64,000 bases of DNA from a bacterium 210917-SL.2.15 (GTDB lineage Bacteria > Bacillota > Clostridia > Oscillospirales > Oscillospiraceae). Both the position numbers and the translations under genes were made by a program. How positions within the stretch are numbered: the stretch's first letter is position 1; each line of letters opens with the position of its first letter. Below are positions 1 to 8,963 of this stretch, piece by piece. The DNA lies in assembly GCA_020555605.1 (NCBI GenBank), contig JAJCJC010000009.1, forward strand, positions 1-64,000, written 5' to 3'. The notes below the pieces were generated by a model. It was not told where the DNA came from, did not search any database, and saw nothing but the letters and a program-made list of their open reading frames with translations.

Positions 1-63
1 TGCCTGATAATCCTCTACGGCCTGAATCTTTAGCTCCGGTGGTATTTTGCCTTTTAAGCTCAT
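1..63 (-). CDS. IS3-family transposase OrfA, N-terminal 21 codons (partial)
   Basis: Only the first 21 codons are present (MSLKGKIPPELKIQ...). The start has a good ribosome binding site (GGAGGGAGC) about ten bases upstream. The opening, a short basic stretch followed by PPELKIQAV, is typical of the helix-turn-helix OrfA of IS3/IS150-group elements, which binds the element ends. The rest of the gene is beyond base 1. It differs from the IS3-type remnant near 24.1 kb, so they are two unrelated insertions. Confidence 0.6.
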   Translation of the reverse strand, partial: MSLKGKIPPELKIQAVEDYQA

Positions 64-123
64 GATAATTGCTCCCTCCGTTTCGACAGTTTTGTTTTTC
101 CGCTGTCTACTTTAAAGGGAGCA
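1..123 (-). mobile_element. End of an IS3/IS150-type insertion sequence, cut by the window edge
   Basis: The start of a transposase OrfA lies at the window edge. About 60 bases outside it is a candidate terminal inverted repeat that begins TGCTCCCTTTAAAGTAGACA when read on the minus strand from position 123. IS3-family ends usually start with TG, so 123 is my best guess for the outer end. The other end lies outside the window, so no target duplication can be checked. Confidence 0.55.
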
Positions 124-168
124 TATCGCAACGAAAGCCGCTCCACGTTCTCTTTTTCTTTGTACCGC

Positions 169-220
169 TGCGCTCCACATTTCTTTTTCTCTTGCAAGAG
201 AAAAAGAAATGTGGGGCGCA
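169..220. repeat. 52-bp near-perfect palindrome (long hairpin)
   Basis: Positions 169-194 and 195-220 are reverse complements with a single G-T wobble; the inner 40 bases are perfect, with no loop. The arms are pyrimidine/purine-rich (CTTTTTCTCTTG type). A second, imperfect copy of one arm lies at 140-160. It sits just downstream of the minus-strand permease pair, so it may act as their terminator, although no separate T tract follows. A small palindromic repeat element is the alternative. Confidence 0.6.
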
Positions 221-254
221 ATCGTTCCTCCCTCTGCCAAGAGGGAAAAATCGC

Positions 255-620
255 CTATTTCTTCTTTTTCGGCCAAAGCACTGAAACTCCGGCCCAAAGA
301 AGGTACAGTCCGAAGGCTTTACGCAGCAGCTGCGTGTCCACAAAGGCGGCCGCCACGGCGCCGGCTACCGCCAGCGCCACGCCCGGGGGAATCGCGCCTC
401 GGATGGCCTCTTTTTTGAGATATCCGTTTTTCTTATGGTAGTAGAGGGAACCGAGGGCGGTGGGCAGGAAATACAGCAGATTGATGCAGCGGGCCACGGG
501 GCCTTCCACACCTAAAAACAGGGTCATCACCAACAGCAGCAGCGTGCCGCCGCCGATGCCGAAAGCGGAGACGATGCCCGTGCCAAAGCCGACGGCGGCG
601 GCGATCAGGGCCTGCGTCAT
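255..620 (-). CDS. TauE/SafE-family permease, second half-size subunit
   Basis: A 121-residue membrane protein (MTQALIAAAVGFGTG...) with about four hydrophobic segments and the glycine-rich FGIGGGTLL signature of the TauE/SafE (DUF81) family. Members of that family move sulfite, sulfoacetate or other small anions. Usual members have about 250 residues with two such repeats; here each repeat is a separate gene. The chosen ATG overlaps the stop of the upstream half (ATGA), which implies translational coupling. An in-frame ATG at 633-635 is possible but lacks this logic. The protein ends in a KKKK tail. The substrate is unknown. Confidence 0.75.
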   Translation of the reverse strand: MTQALIAAAVGFGTGIVSAFGIGGGTLLLLVMTLFLGVEGPVARCINLLYFLPTALGSLYYHKKNGYLKKEAIRGAIPPGVALAVAGAVAAAFVDTQLLRKAFGLYLLWAGVSVLWPKKKK

Positions 621-970
621 GTGAGATACCGCCATGCGCCGTAGAGGATAAACACGGCAAAAATGCGCTTGAGCCACAGCGGCGGCATTTTGCGGAACAG
701 TTTGCCGCCGATCAGCCCGCCCGCCGCGCCGCCGATGAGATAGGGCGCCGACTGAAGCCAGGGAAAGTCCACAAAGAAGAGCTGGGCCAGGAAGGACACC
801 GCGCAGATGGGAAAAATAATTGCCACCGCGCTGGCAAAGGTTTCCTTGGCTTTCAGTTCCCCGCTTTTGAGCAGCAGCGGCACCAGCACCATGCCGCCGC
901 CTCCGCCGAATAACCCGTTTACAAATCCCGCCGCCCCTCCGGCGATTCGATACATCGTTTTCTTTTCCAT
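617..970 (-). CDS. TauE/SafE-family permease, first half-size subunit
   Basis: A 117-residue membrane protein (MEKKTMYRIAGGAAG...) with the TauE/SafE glycine motif FGGGGGMVLVPLL near residue 21 and about four membrane helices. It overlaps the second half by four bases, so the two probably assemble as a heterodimer equivalent to one full-length permease. A G-rich ribosome site precedes the ATG. Whether the ancestral gene was split or these are primitive half-size subunits cannot be decided from the sequence. Confidence 0.75.
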   Translation of the reverse strand: MEKKTMYRIAGGAAGFVNGLFGGGGGMVLVPLLLKSGELKAKETFASAVAIIFPICAVSFLAQLFFVDFPWLQSAPYLIGGAAGGLIGGKLFRKMPPLWLKRIFAVFILYGAWRYLT

Positions 971-1118
971 GCTGCGTTACCGCCCCCCTGTATGTCCCTG
1001 TATGTAGATAAAAAAGGAAACGTTCTGTTTCAAAAGCGCGGGAGCCGTGTGCGCGGCGCATCCGGCAGGGCAGACGGAGAGAAGGGAAAGGGGGGGAGGC
1101 TCCCCCCTTTCGGCCTTT

Positions 1119-1289
1119 TTAGAGCGTGAAGCTCTCGCAGTCGGTGCACTTGACTTCGGTGGGGTTGGCTTCGTGGGTGCCCACCTGGATGCTGTTCAGT
1201 GCGCAGTAGTTGTCGCTCTTGCAGTGATGGGCGCACTGGGTGACAGAGCACTTGATGGCTTTGTTCGGGGTGCAGGAACAATTGGACAT
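1119..1289 (-). CDS. DUF1540 small cysteine-rich protein
   Basis: A 56-residue protein with eight cysteines (MSNCSCTPNKAIKCSV...C...CTDCESFTL). The pattern with paired histidines (CAHHCKSDNYCAL) is that of DUF1540, a small presumed metal-binding domain common in Clostridia; its function is unknown. The start has a consensus AGGAGG site seven bases upstream. It stands alone, between the permease pair and galE, all on the minus strand. Confidence 0.8.
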   Translation of the reverse strand: MSNCSCTPNKAIKCSVTQCAHHCKSDNYCALNSIQVGTHEANPTEVKCTDCESFTL

Positions 1290-1431
1290 AATCGTTACCT
1301 CCTGAATATTTGCCGAAACAGGAAAACGACGATACCCTTTTGTTTTCTTGTTCCGGCAGTCAAACTTCTGGAAAACCGTTTGGCTTTCCACGGGGCTTAT
1401 TGTGCGCGTTGCTCTGTAAAATATGCAAAAG

Positions 1432-1472
1432 AAAAAAGTGCGCATTCAAAACATGGAATGCGCGCTTTTTTG
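1432..1472. terminator. Rho-independent terminator, both strands
   Basis: An 11-12 bp stem (arms 1437-1447 and 1456-1466) is flanked by A6 on the left and T6 on the right, so it can stop transcription in both directions. It lies 16 bases after the galE stop and is best assigned to galE. Confidence 0.8.
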
Positions 1473-1487
1473 CAGCGTCTTTTGGGA

Positions 1488-2477
1488 TCACGGTTTGCTG
1501 TAGCCGTAGGGATGGCTGCTGTGCCAACGCCAGGCCGAACCGATGATGTCTTCAATGGAAGCGTGTTTGGGCTGCCAGTGCAGCACCTGCATGGCTTTTT
1601 CGCTGGAGGCGATTAGGGTGGCAGGGTCGCCGGGGCGGCGGCCTTCTTCCGACACGGGGATTTCGCATCCGGTGACGCGCCGGGCCGCTTCAATGATTTC
1701 GCGGTTGGTGAAGCCCTGGCCGTTGCCCAGATTGAACGCGGTGGAGGGGTGGCCGGCTTTCAGGTATTCCAGCGCCAGCAGGTGGGCGTCGATCAGATCT
1801 TCCACGTGGATGTAATCGCGCACGCAGGTGCCGTCCCGGGTGGGGTAGTCTGTGCCGAACAGGCTCAGCTTCTCCCGCTGGCCCAGGGCAGTGGCCAGCA
1901 CCAGGGGGATCAGATGGGTTTCCGGGCTGTGGTCCTCGCCGATGGAGCCGTCGCTCCATGCGCCAGCCACATTGAAATAGCGCAGCGCCACATATTTGAG
2001 CCCGTGGGCATAGTCGTTCCAGCGCAGCATGCGCTCCACGATCAGCTTGCTCTCGCCGTAGGCGTTGGTGGGGTTCTTGGGGTGCTCTTCGTCGATGGGG
2101 GTGTATTCCGGCTCGCCGTAGGTGGCGGCGGTGGAGGAGAAAATGAGGTAGGGCACGCCGTATTTCACCATAGTGTCCACCAGGGTCAGGCCGGCCATGC
2201 AGTTGTTGCGGAAATACTGCTCCGGCATGCTCATGCTTTCGCCCACCAGGGAGAAGGCTGCAAAGTGGATCACCGCTTCGATGTGCTCCCGGCGAAACAC
2301 ATCCTCCAAAAATACACGGTCGCCCACGTCGCCCACATAGAGGCGTCCGCCTTTGAGGGATGCGCGGTGGCCTTTGGACAGGTTGTCCACCACCACGGTG
2401 TCGATGCCGCGGGAAACGAGGGCGGCCACGCAATGGCTGCCGATGTAGCCGGCGCCGCCGGTCACAAGAATAGACAT
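1488..2477 (-). CDS. galE: UDP-glucose 4-epimerase
   Basis: 329 residues, the usual size. The NAD-binding GGAGYIGSH motif is at residues 7-15, the catalytic Ser/Thr lie in SSTAATYGEP (114-123), and the active-site pair is Y140/K144 (YGESK). It interconverts UDP-glucose and UDP-galactose in the cytoplasm for galactose use and envelope sugars. The gene has its own promoter and terminator and is divergent from argG. Confidence 0.93.
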   Translation of the reverse strand: MSILVTGGAGYIGSHCVAALVSRGIDTVVVDNLSKGHRASLKGGRLYVGDVGDRVFLEDVFRREHIEAVIHFAAFSLVGESMSMPEQYFRNNCMAGLTLVDTMVKYGVPYLIFSSTAATYGEPEYTPIDEEHPKNPTNAYGESKLIVERMLRWNDYAHGLKYVALRYFNVAGAWSDGSIGEDHSPETHLIPLVLATALGQREKLSLFGTDYPTRDGTCVRDYIHVEDLIDAHLLALEYLKAGHPSTAFNLGNGQGFTNREIIEAARRVTGCEIPVSEEGRRPGDPATLIASSEKAMQVLHWQPKHASIEDIIGSAWRWHSSHPYGYSKP

Positions 2478-2556
2478 AGGATCGAATCTCCTTCTATTTT
2501 AATAACGGTTTTCTTCCGGACACTGCCCGCTGCGGGCAGGAGTGCGTTCCATTTTT

Positions 2557-2584
2557 ATTATAGCATCTTGACCGGGCGGCGCAA
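2557..2584 (-). promoter_or_regulatory. Promoter of galE
   Basis: Read on the minus strand, TTGCGC and TATAAT are separated by 16 bases, with the -10 about 80 bases upstream of the galE ATG. Confidence 0.55.
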
Positions 2585-2596
2585 GAAAAAATAAAA

Positions 2597-2634
2597 TGAA
2601 TAATTATACAGAGTATGAGCGAATATATGCATTC
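2597..2634. promoter_or_regulatory. Two upstream ARG-box-like sites
   Basis: TGAATAATTATACA (2597-2610) and GAATATATGCATTC (2621-2634) resemble the ArgR operator TGAATNNNNATTCA. Their centres are about 24 bp apart. They lie over 100 bp upstream of the argG -10, so they would be auxiliary sites to the one on the promoter. This is assigned by motif only. Confidence 0.45.
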
Positions 2635-2722
2635 CAAAAGTGCAAAACCACAAAAGGAAGTTTCAAAATACAAAAGAAAATTGTGTAAAACAGGAAAAAT
2701 AGAAAAAGGAGAGGATTTTGTA

Positions 2723-2750
2723 TTGCATAATCATTCAAAAGCGGTATAAT
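2723..2750 (+). promoter_or_regulatory. argG operon promoter overlapped by an ARG box
   Basis: TTGCAT (2723-2728) and TATAAT (2745-2750) are spaced by 16 bp. The bases TGCATAATCATTCA (2724-2737) match the ArgR operator at 12 of 14 conserved positions and cover the -35 and spacer, where a bound ArgR would block RNA polymerase. No argR gene is in the window. Confidence 0.65.
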
Positions 2751-2811
2751 AGGCATACCTGATGGAAGAACGGGAAAAGAAATTTTGATTACATACGGAG
2801 GCGTTTCATCG

Positions 2812-4215
2812 ATGAAAGAGATCAAAAAAGTCGTTTTGGCGTATTCCGGCGGTCTGGATACTTCGGTCCTGATCCCCTGGTTGAAAGAACATTATAACAA
2901 TTGCGAAGTCATTGCCGTTTCCGGCAACGTGGGCCAGGCGGACGAACTGCAGGGCCTGGAGAAAAAAGCCAAGGCCACCGGCGCGTCCAAGCTGTATGTG
3001 GAGGACCTGACCGAGGAATTTGTGGACGACTATATCATCCCCACCATGCAGGCCGGCGCCGTGTATGAGGACGGGTATCTGCTGGGCACCTCCTTTGCCC
3101 GCCCGCTGATCGCCAAGCGCCTGGTGGAAATCGCGAAAAAGGAAAAGGCCGACGCCATCGTGCACGGCTGCACCGGCAAGGGCAACGATCAGGTGCGCTT
3201 CGAGCTGGCCATCCGTCACTTTGCCCCGGAGATGACCATTATCGCGCCCTGGCGCTTCTGGGAGTTCAAATCCCGTGAGGATGAGATCGAGTATGCCGAA
3301 GCGCATAAGATCCCGTTGAAAATTGACCGCGAGACCAACTATTCCAAGGATAAGAATCTGTGGCATTTGAGCCATGAGGGCCTCGACCTGGAGGACCCCG
3401 GCAACGAGCCGACCTATGAGAAAGAGGGCTTTTTGGAGATGGGCGTTTCGCCCATGCAGGCGCCCGACGAGCCGGAATATGTCACGCTGGACTTTGAAAA
3501 GGGTGTGCCTGTGGCCCTCAACAGTAAGGAAATGAGCGCCAAGGAGATTGTGCTCGCCCTCAATGAGATCGGCGGCAAAAACGGTATCGGCTTGGTGGAT
3601 CTGGTGGAAAACCGTTTGGTGGGTATGAAGAGCCGCGGCGTGTATGAGACGCCCGGCGGCGCCATTCTGTACCGCGCCCACCAGGTGCTGGAAACCATCA
3701 CGCTGGATAAGGACACGGCCCACTACAAGCAGCAGGTGGCCATCAAGTTCGCCGACCTGGTGTACGACGGCCAGTGGTATACGCCCCTGCGCGAGGCATT
3801 GAGCGCCTTTGTCACCTCCACCCAGGAGCATGTCACTGGCACGGTGCGGCTGAAGCTTTACAAGGGCAACATGATCAACGCCGGCGTTTGGTCCCCCTAT
3901 ACGCTCTATGACGATGCCATCGCTTCCTTCGGCGAGGAAGAGTCCATCTATAATCAGGCGGATTCGGAAGGTTTCATCAAGCTCTTCGGCCTGCCTATCA
4001 CCGTGCAGGCGCTGATGGATGAGCGGCGCGCCGCTGCTGTGAAAGAGCAGAAGACCGCCAAAAAGGCTGCGGTGAAGAAAGCCTCCGTCAAGGCGGCCAT
4101 GACCGCAGCCAAGGCCGTGGGCGACGCGGCCGCCAAGGCGGGCGAGACTGTGGTGAAAACCGCCAAGACCGCCAAAAAGACCGCTGCCAAGAAAGCGGCG
4201 GGAAAGAAGAAGTAA
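2812..4215 (+). CDS. argG: Argininosuccinate synthase with a histone-like Lys/Ala tail
   Basis: Joins citrulline and aspartate using ATP, the penultimate step of arginine synthesis. The ATP-binding loop AYSGGLDTS is at residues 10-18. The ATG at 2812 is ten bases after a GGAGG site; an upstream in-frame ATG at 2785 has none. The core ends near residue 410, as expected for ArgG. It is followed by an extra 57 residues (411-467, bases 4042-4212) made almost only of K, A, V, T and G, with AKKAA/KTAKK units like histone H1 or mycobacterial HupB tails. It is the first gene of an operon running to argD. Confidence 0.93.
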   Translation: MKEIKKVVLAYSGGLDTSVLIPWLKEHYNNCEVIAVSGNVGQADELQGLEKKAKATGASKLYVEDLTEEFVDDYIIPTMQAGAVYEDGYLLGTSFARPLIAKRLVEIAKKEKADAIVHGCTGKGNDQVRFELAIRHFAPEMTIIAPWRFWEFKSREDEIEYAEAHKIPLKIDRETNYSKDKNLWHLSHEGLDLEDPGNEPTYEKEGFLEMGVSPMQAPDEPEYVTLDFEKGVPVALNSKEMSAKEIVLALNEIGGKNGIGLVDLVENRLVGMKSRGVYETPGGAILYRAHQVLETITLDKDTAHYKQQVAIKFADLVYDGQWYTPLREALSAFVTSTQEHVTGTVRLKLYKGNMINAGVWSPYTLYDDAIASFGEEESIYNQADSEGFIKLFGLPITVQALMDERRAAAVKEQKTAKKAAVKKASVKAAMTAAKAVGDAAAKAGETVVKTAKTAKKTAAKKAAGKKK

Positions 4216-4280
4216 TCGGAGGGCACTGCGCCGGGGCGGGGAGACGATTCCCCGCCCCGCGCCGTATGGGCCCGGCGAGA

Positions 4281-4303
4281 TGCATATTTATTCTTTTTAT
4301 AAA
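4281..4303 (+). promoter_or_regulatory. ARG-box-like site and weak -10 upstream of argH
   Basis: The gap between argG and argH holds a strong GC hairpin (4233-4242 with 4249-4258, no T tract). After it comes TGCATATTTATTCT (4281-4294), a 12/14 match to the ArgR operator, and a possible -10 TATAAA (4298-4303). No good -35 is seen. It may be an internal regulated start point or a processing site. Confidence 0.4.
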
Positions 4304-4334
4304 ATGATACGACTGTAAGAGAGGAATTTCGTTT

Positions 4335-5720
4335 ATGAAACTGTGGTCCGGGAGATTCCGCAAGGAAACCGACGCGCTGGTCAACGATTTTAATTCGTCC
4401 ATCCCCTTTGACCAGCGGCTTTACCGTGAGGATATAGAGGGCAGTGTGGCCCATGCCGCCATGCTGGGCGAGCAGGGCATTATTTCCCGCGCTGATGCGG
4501 AGAACATCCGCGCGGGGCTGCGCGGTATCCTCGCCGATGTGGAGGCGGGGACGATCGAATTTTCCGCCGACAACGAGGATATCCACATGAATGTGGAAAC
4601 CATTTTGACGGCGCGCATCGGCGACGCGGGCAAACGCCTGCACACCGCCCGCAGCCGCAATGACCAAGTTGCCCTGGATTTCCGGCTGTACCTCAGGCGG
4701 CAGATCGGCGAGATTGTGGGGCAGCTGCTGCACTTCCAGCAGGTGCTGCTGGAGCAGGCCAAGCAGCACACGGAAACGGTGATGCCGGGCTATACTCATC
4801 TGCAGCGGGCGCAGCCCATCACCTTTGCCCATCATCTACTGGCCTATGCCCACATGCTCTGCCGGGACGTGACGCGGCTGGAGGACTGCCGCGCGCGCAT
4901 GAACGAATGTCCCCTCGGTTCTGGCGCCCTGGCCGGCACCACCTATCCCATCGACCGCTTTGCCACCGCCGAAGCGCTGGGCTTTGACCGGCCCATGGGC
5001 AACAGCCTGGACGGCGTCAGCGATCGGGATTACGCCCTGGAATTCCTGTCGGCCTGTTCGATTCTGATGATGCACCTCTCCCGTCTGGCGGAAGAGACGA
5101 TCCTCTGGTGCAGCTGGGAGTTCAAGTTCATCGACCTGGACGATGCCTATTCCACCGGCTCGTCCATCATGCCCCAGAAGAAGAATCCGGATGTGGCGGA
5201 GCTGGTGCGGGGCAAAACCGGCCGTGTGTATGGCTCCCTGATGGGCCTCCTGACGGCGATGAAGTCTCTGCCGCTGGCCTATAACAAGGACATGCAGGAG
5301 GACAAAGAGCCGGTGTTCGATGCCATCGACACTGTGAAACTGTGCATCCCTGTGTTTGCCGGCATGATCGAAACCATGACCGTACACCCGGAGAACATGC
5401 GCCGCGCCGCGGGCCGGGGCTTTATCAACGCCACCGACTGCGCCGACTATCTGACGAAAAAAGGCATGCCCTTCCGCGACGCCTATACCGCCGTGGGCAA
5501 TCTGGTGTACTACTGCCAGGAGCGGGGCAAGACGCTGGAGGAGTTGACGCTGGAAGAACTGCAGAAGACGTCGCCGCTGTTTGAGAAGGACGTGTACGAG
5601 GCGCTGAACCTGGAAAACTGTGCCATGAGCCGTGCCTCCTTCGGCGGTCCCGCCAAGGCTGAGGCGGAGCGCCAGATCCGCGAGATCGAAGCCTTTATCC
5701 AAACAAGAGAGAGTGTGTAA
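4335..5720 (+). CDS. argH: Argininosuccinate lyase
   Basis: Splits argininosuccinate into arginine and fumarate, the last step of the pathway. 461 residues, full length. The fumarase/aspartase signature [12 protein letters not shown] is at 275-286, with the usual TH pair at 154-155. The ribosome site AGAGAGG precedes the ATG. It follows argG by 119 bases and is followed after three bases by argC. Confidence 0.95.
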   Translation: MKLWSGRFRKETDALVNDFNSSIPFDQRLYREDIEGSVAHAAMLGEQGIISRADAENIRAGLRGILADVEAGTIEFSADNEDIHMNVETILTARIGDAGKRLHTARSRNDQVALDFRLYLRRQIGEIVGQLLHFQQVLLEQAKQHTETVMPGYTHLQRAQPITFAHHLLAYAHMLCRDVTRLEDCRARMNECPLGSGALAGTTYPIDRFATAEALGFDRPMGNSLDGVSDRDYALEFLSACSILMMHLSRLAEETILWCSWEFKFIDLDDAYSTGSSIMPQKKNPDVAELVRGKTGRVYGSLMGLLTAMKSLPLAYNKDMQEDKEPVFDAIDTVKLCIPVFAGMIETMTVHPENMRRAAGRGFINATDCADYLTKKGMPFRDAYTAVGNLVYYCQERGKTLEELTLEELQKTSPLFEKDVYEALNLENCAMSRASFGGPAKAEAERQIREIEAFIQTRESV

Positions 5721-5723
5721 TCC

Positions 5724-6665
5724 ATGAGCAAACCCATTGTATACATCGACGGCAAGGAGGGCACCACCGGCCTGCAGATTTATGACCGGCTGGCGCAGCG
5801 GCAGGACATCGACCTGCTGCTGATCGACGAGGACAAGCGAAAAGATGCGGCTGAGCGGAAAAAGTGCATCAACGCGGCGGACATCGTGTTTTTGTGCCTG
5901 CCCGACGCGGCGGCAAAGGAGGCCGTGTCCCTGACGGAAAATGACCGCACCCGGATCATTGACGCTTCCACGGCCCACCGCACGGCGGAAGGCTGGGCCT
6001 ACGGCTTTGCTGAGCTGTCGAAGGAGCATCGCGCCGCCATTGCCGGAGGGAAACGTGTGGCCAACCCCGGCTGCCATGCTACGGGTTTTATTTCCGCCGT
6101 ATACCCGCTGGTGAAATACGGCCTGCTGCCGCCGGATTACCCGCTGACCTGTTTTTCCCTGACCGGCTACAGCGGCGGCGGGAAAAAGATGATTGCAGAA
6201 TATGAGGCTGCGGACAAGAACGCGGCACTGTATGCGCCGCGGCTGTACGGCCTGAATCTGGAGCACAAGCATCTGCCGGAGATGCAAAAGGTGTGTTCCC
6301 TGCTGCGCGCACCGGTGTTCTGCCCCATTGTGGACGATTACTACAAGGGCATGGCCACCTCTGTGGCGCTGCACACCGCCCTGCTGCCGGGCCATCCCAC
6401 AGCGGCGCAGCTGCACGACGTGTTGGAGAGCCACTATGCCGGCTCGGCCCTTGTTTCCGTGGCGCCGCTGGGCTATACGGAAAAGATGATTGCCGCCAAT
6501 GCCATGGCCGGCAGTGACAAGCTGCAGCTGATTGTTTGCGGCCACGAGGATCAGGTGCTGATTACGGCCTTGTTCGACAACCTCGGAAAGGGCGCCTCCG
6601 GCGCGGCGGTACAGAACATGAACCTGATGCTGGGGCTGGAAGAAACCACGGGACTGAATCTGTGA
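5724..6665 (+). CDS. argC: N-acetyl-gamma-glutamyl-phosphate reductase (short, type 2)
   Basis: Reduces N-acetylglutamyl phosphate to the semialdehyde with NADPH. 313 residues, the short type-2 form, with the modified N-terminal motif DGKEGTTGLQI (residues 9-19) and the catalytic cysteine C117 in NPGCHATG. It starts three bases after argH stops, so the two are translated from one message. Placement inside a linear arg operon fixes its role. Confidence 0.93.
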   Translation: MSKPIVYIDGKEGTTGLQIYDRLAQRQDIDLLLIDEDKRKDAAERKKCINAADIVFLCLPDAAAKEAVSLTENDRTRIIDASTAHRTAEGWAYGFAELSKEHRAAIAGGKRVANPGCHATGFISAVYPLVKYGLLPPDYPLTCFSLTGYSGGGKKMIAEYEAADKNAALYAPRLYGLNLEHKHLPEMQKVCSLLRAPVFCPIVDDYYKGMATSVALHTALLPGHPTAAQLHDVLESHYAGSALVSVAPLGYTEKMIAANAMAGSDKLQLIVCGHEDQVLITALFDNLGKGASGAAVQNMNLMLGLEETTGLNL

Positions 6666-6755
6666 GCGGAGGCCGTGCCGGTATGGCGGAACGGCGCGGC
6701 GGTACGGACAAAACCGCTCTGCCCCATGTGAAATGGAAGGAAAAGAGAAGAAGGA

Positions 6756-7985
6756 ATGGACATGTTGAACTGGATTTCCGGCGGCGTATGTGCGCCGGAG
6801 GGATTTACGGCGGCCGGCGTGCATGCCGGTGTGAAGGCGGGCAGCAATGCGGAGAAGAAGGATTTGATGCTTCTTTATTCCGAAAAGCCCTGCGCCGCCT
6901 GGGGTATGTATACGCAAAACGTAGTCAAGGCGGCCTCGGTGCTGTGGACGCGCCAGGCGCTGCAGAACGGCACGGCCCAGGCCGTGGTGGCCAACAGCGG
7001 CAACGCCAACGCCTGTTGCGAACAAAGCGGCGAGAATGCGAAACGGATGGCCCGGACGGCGGCCAAACTGCTGGGAATCGCGCCGGAGGATGTGGTGGTC
7101 GGTTCCACCGGCGTCATCGGTCAGACCATCAACATTGCCGCCATTGAGCAGGCGCTGCCCGGCTGCGCGGAGCAGCTGAGCCGTACCGGTTCTGACGCGG
7201 CGGCCCAAGCCATCATGACCACGGACACTGTGAAAAAAGAAGAAGCTGTGGCGGTGGAAATCGGCGGAAAGACTGTGACGATCGGCGGCATTTCCAAGGG
7301 CAGCGGTATGATCCACCCCAATATGGGCACCATGCTGTGCTTTTTGACCACTGACTGTGCGATTTCCAAAGGACTGGTCCGGATGGCGCTTCAGGAGGCC
7401 GTGCGCGGCAGCTTCAACCGCATCAGCGTGGACGGTGATACCTCCACCAACGACACCTGCGTGCTGCTGGCCAACGGCATGGCCGGCAATGCGGAAATCA
7501 CGGAGAAGGGCGAATCTTATATCCTGTTTGTGGAAGCGTTGAAAGCACTGTGCGTCAAATTGGCCCGTCAAATGGCCAAAGACGGCGAAGGAGCCAAACA
7601 TCTGATTACCTGCACCGTGTCCGGCGCGCGGGACGAGCAGAGTGCTGAAACCATTGCCAAAAGCGTCATCGCTTCCAGCCTGACCAAGGCTGCGGTGTTC
7701 GGCTGCGATGCCAACTGGGGTCGGGTGCTGTGCGCCATGGGCTATTCCGGCGAGTCCTTTGACCCTGACCGGGTGGATGTGACCTTCTCCTCAGAAAACG
7801 GCGCGGTAGACGTCTGCCGCGCGGGCCGCGGACTGTCCTTTGACGAGGAAGCGGCCAAGCGGGTCCTTTCTGCCGGCGAGGTGGTCATCGCCATTGCCAT
7901 GGGTGAGGGCGAGGGATGCTGCACCTGTTGGGGCTGCGACCTCACCTATGACTATGTTCAGATTAACGGAGATTACCGCACGTGA
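6756..7985 (+). CDS. argJ: Bifunctional glutamate N-acetyltransferase/ornithine acetyltransferase
   Basis: Moves the acetyl group from N-acetylornithine to glutamate, making the pathway cyclic. 409 residues. The autoproteolysis site KGSGMIHPNMGTML has the nucleophile T192; the residue before it is Gly, where Ala is more usual, a small change that should still permit cleavage into alpha and beta chains. Two in-frame ATGs compete (6756 and 6762); the second has better spacing from the AGAAGGA site. No argA or argE is needed or seen in this operon. Confidence 0.92.
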   Translation: MDMLNWISGGVCAPEGFTAAGVHAGVKAGSNAEKKDLMLLYSEKPCAAWGMYTQNVVKAASVLWTRQALQNGTAQAVVANSGNANACCEQSGENAKRMARTAAKLLGIAPEDVVVGSTGVIGQTINIAAIEQALPGCAEQLSRTGSDAAAQAIMTTDTVKKEEAVAVEIGGKTVTIGGISKGSGMIHPNMGTMLCFLTTDCAISKGLVRMALQEAVRGSFNRISVDGDTSTNDTCVLLANGMAGNAEITEKGESYILFVEALKALCVKLARQMAKDGEGAKHLITCTVSGARDEQSAETIAKSVIASSLTKAAVFGCDANWGRVLCAMGYSGESFDPDRVDVTFSSENGAVDVCRAGRGLSFDEEAAKRVLSAGEVVIAIAMGEGEGCCTCWGCDLTYDYVQINGDYRT

Positions 7986-8069
7986 GCGATCTGTCTTGTG
8001 TTTGCTGTAGTACGAGCAAAAAAGATGAACGGGGAAGCAGTCCCGTATATGAGCAAAGAAGGGGTAACG

Positions 8070-8963
8070 ATGAACAGTACAAATTATGAGCGGGCGCAAA
8101 CACTGGTGCAGGCGCTGCCGTATATCCAGAAATTCTACGGCAAGACCATCGTGGTAAAATATGGTGGCAACGCCATGGTCAACGGTGACCTGTTTGCTGC
8201 GGTGATGGAGGATATCGTCCTGTTGAACCTGGTGGGCGTGAAGGTGGTGCTGGTGCACGGCGGCGGACCGGAGATCAGCGAAATCCTGGACCGGCTGGGC
8301 ATTGAATCCCGGTTTATCAACGGCTTGCGCTATACCACAAAAGAGGCCATGCATGTGGTGCAAATGGTGCTGTGCGGCAAGGTGAACAAAAATCTGGTGG
8401 ATCGGATCTCCCGGATCGGCGGCCATGCCGTAGGCCTTTCGGGGCTGGATTCGGCCCTGATCCAGGCAAAAAAGCTCGACCGGGGCGACGGAGAGGATTA
8501 CGGCCTGGTGGGCGAGATCACGCAAGTGAACCCCAATGTGCTGGAAACGGCGTTGGCCAACGGCTTTATCCCCATCGTAGCCACGGTGGCCCAGGCGGCA
8601 GACAACACCGACGAGGGCTATGTATATAACATCAACGCCGACACCGCAGCGGCTAAGCTGGCCGTGGCACTGCAGGCGGAGAAGCTGATTCTGCTGACAG
8701 ATGTGCGCGGCGTGCTCCGCGACCCGAAGGATGAGGGAAGCCTGATCCATGTGATCCATCCCGGGGAGCTGGTGGATTACCGCACGCAGGGTATTCTCAC
8801 CGGCGGCATGATCCCCAAAACAGACTGCTGTGCCGAAGCGGTGGCCGGTGGGGTCAAGCGTACCCATATCATCGACGGCCGCATCCCCCATTCCATTTTG
8901 ATCGAAATGCTGACCGACGAAGGTATCGGAACCATGATACTCAATGAGGAGGAACATGTGTAA
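8070..8963 (+). CDS. argB: Acetylglutamate kinase
   Basis: Phosphorylates N-acetylglutamate. 297 residues of the amino-acid kinase family, with KYGGNAM at residues 30-36, HGGGPEI further on, and a C-terminal GGMIPK segment. The ATG at 8070 follows an AAGGGG site; upstream in-frame ATGs lack one. The C-terminus ends in MTDEGIGTMI, as in feedback-regulated enzymes. Its stop overlaps the argD start (TAATG). Confidence 0.94.
   Translation: MNSTNYERAQTLVQALPYIQKFYGKTIVVKYGGNAMVNGDLFAAVMEDIVLLNLVGVKVVLVHGGGPEISEILDRLGIESRFINGLRYTTKEAMHVVQMVLCGKVNKNLVDRISRIGGHAVGLSGLDSALIQAKKLDRGDGEDYGLVGEITQVNPNVLETALANGFIPIVATVAQAADNTDEGYVYNINADTAAAKLAVALQAEKLILLTDVRGVLRDPKDEGSLIHVIHPGELVDYRTQGILTGGMIPKTDCCAEAVAGGVKRTHIIDGRIPHSILIEMLTDEGIGTMILNEEEHV

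Noticed and set aside
255..1061. One long minus-strand frame of 268 codons covering both permease halves
   Set aside because: Its first half is out of frame with the real first permease half and reads Arg-rich nonsense; only the part from 620 down is a real protein.
4836..7601. A 921-codon minus-strand open frame opposite argH, argC and argJ
   Set aside because: His/Gly/Arg-rich shadow of GC-rich coding DNA; no motif, no ribosome site, and the three arg genes on the plus strand are certain.
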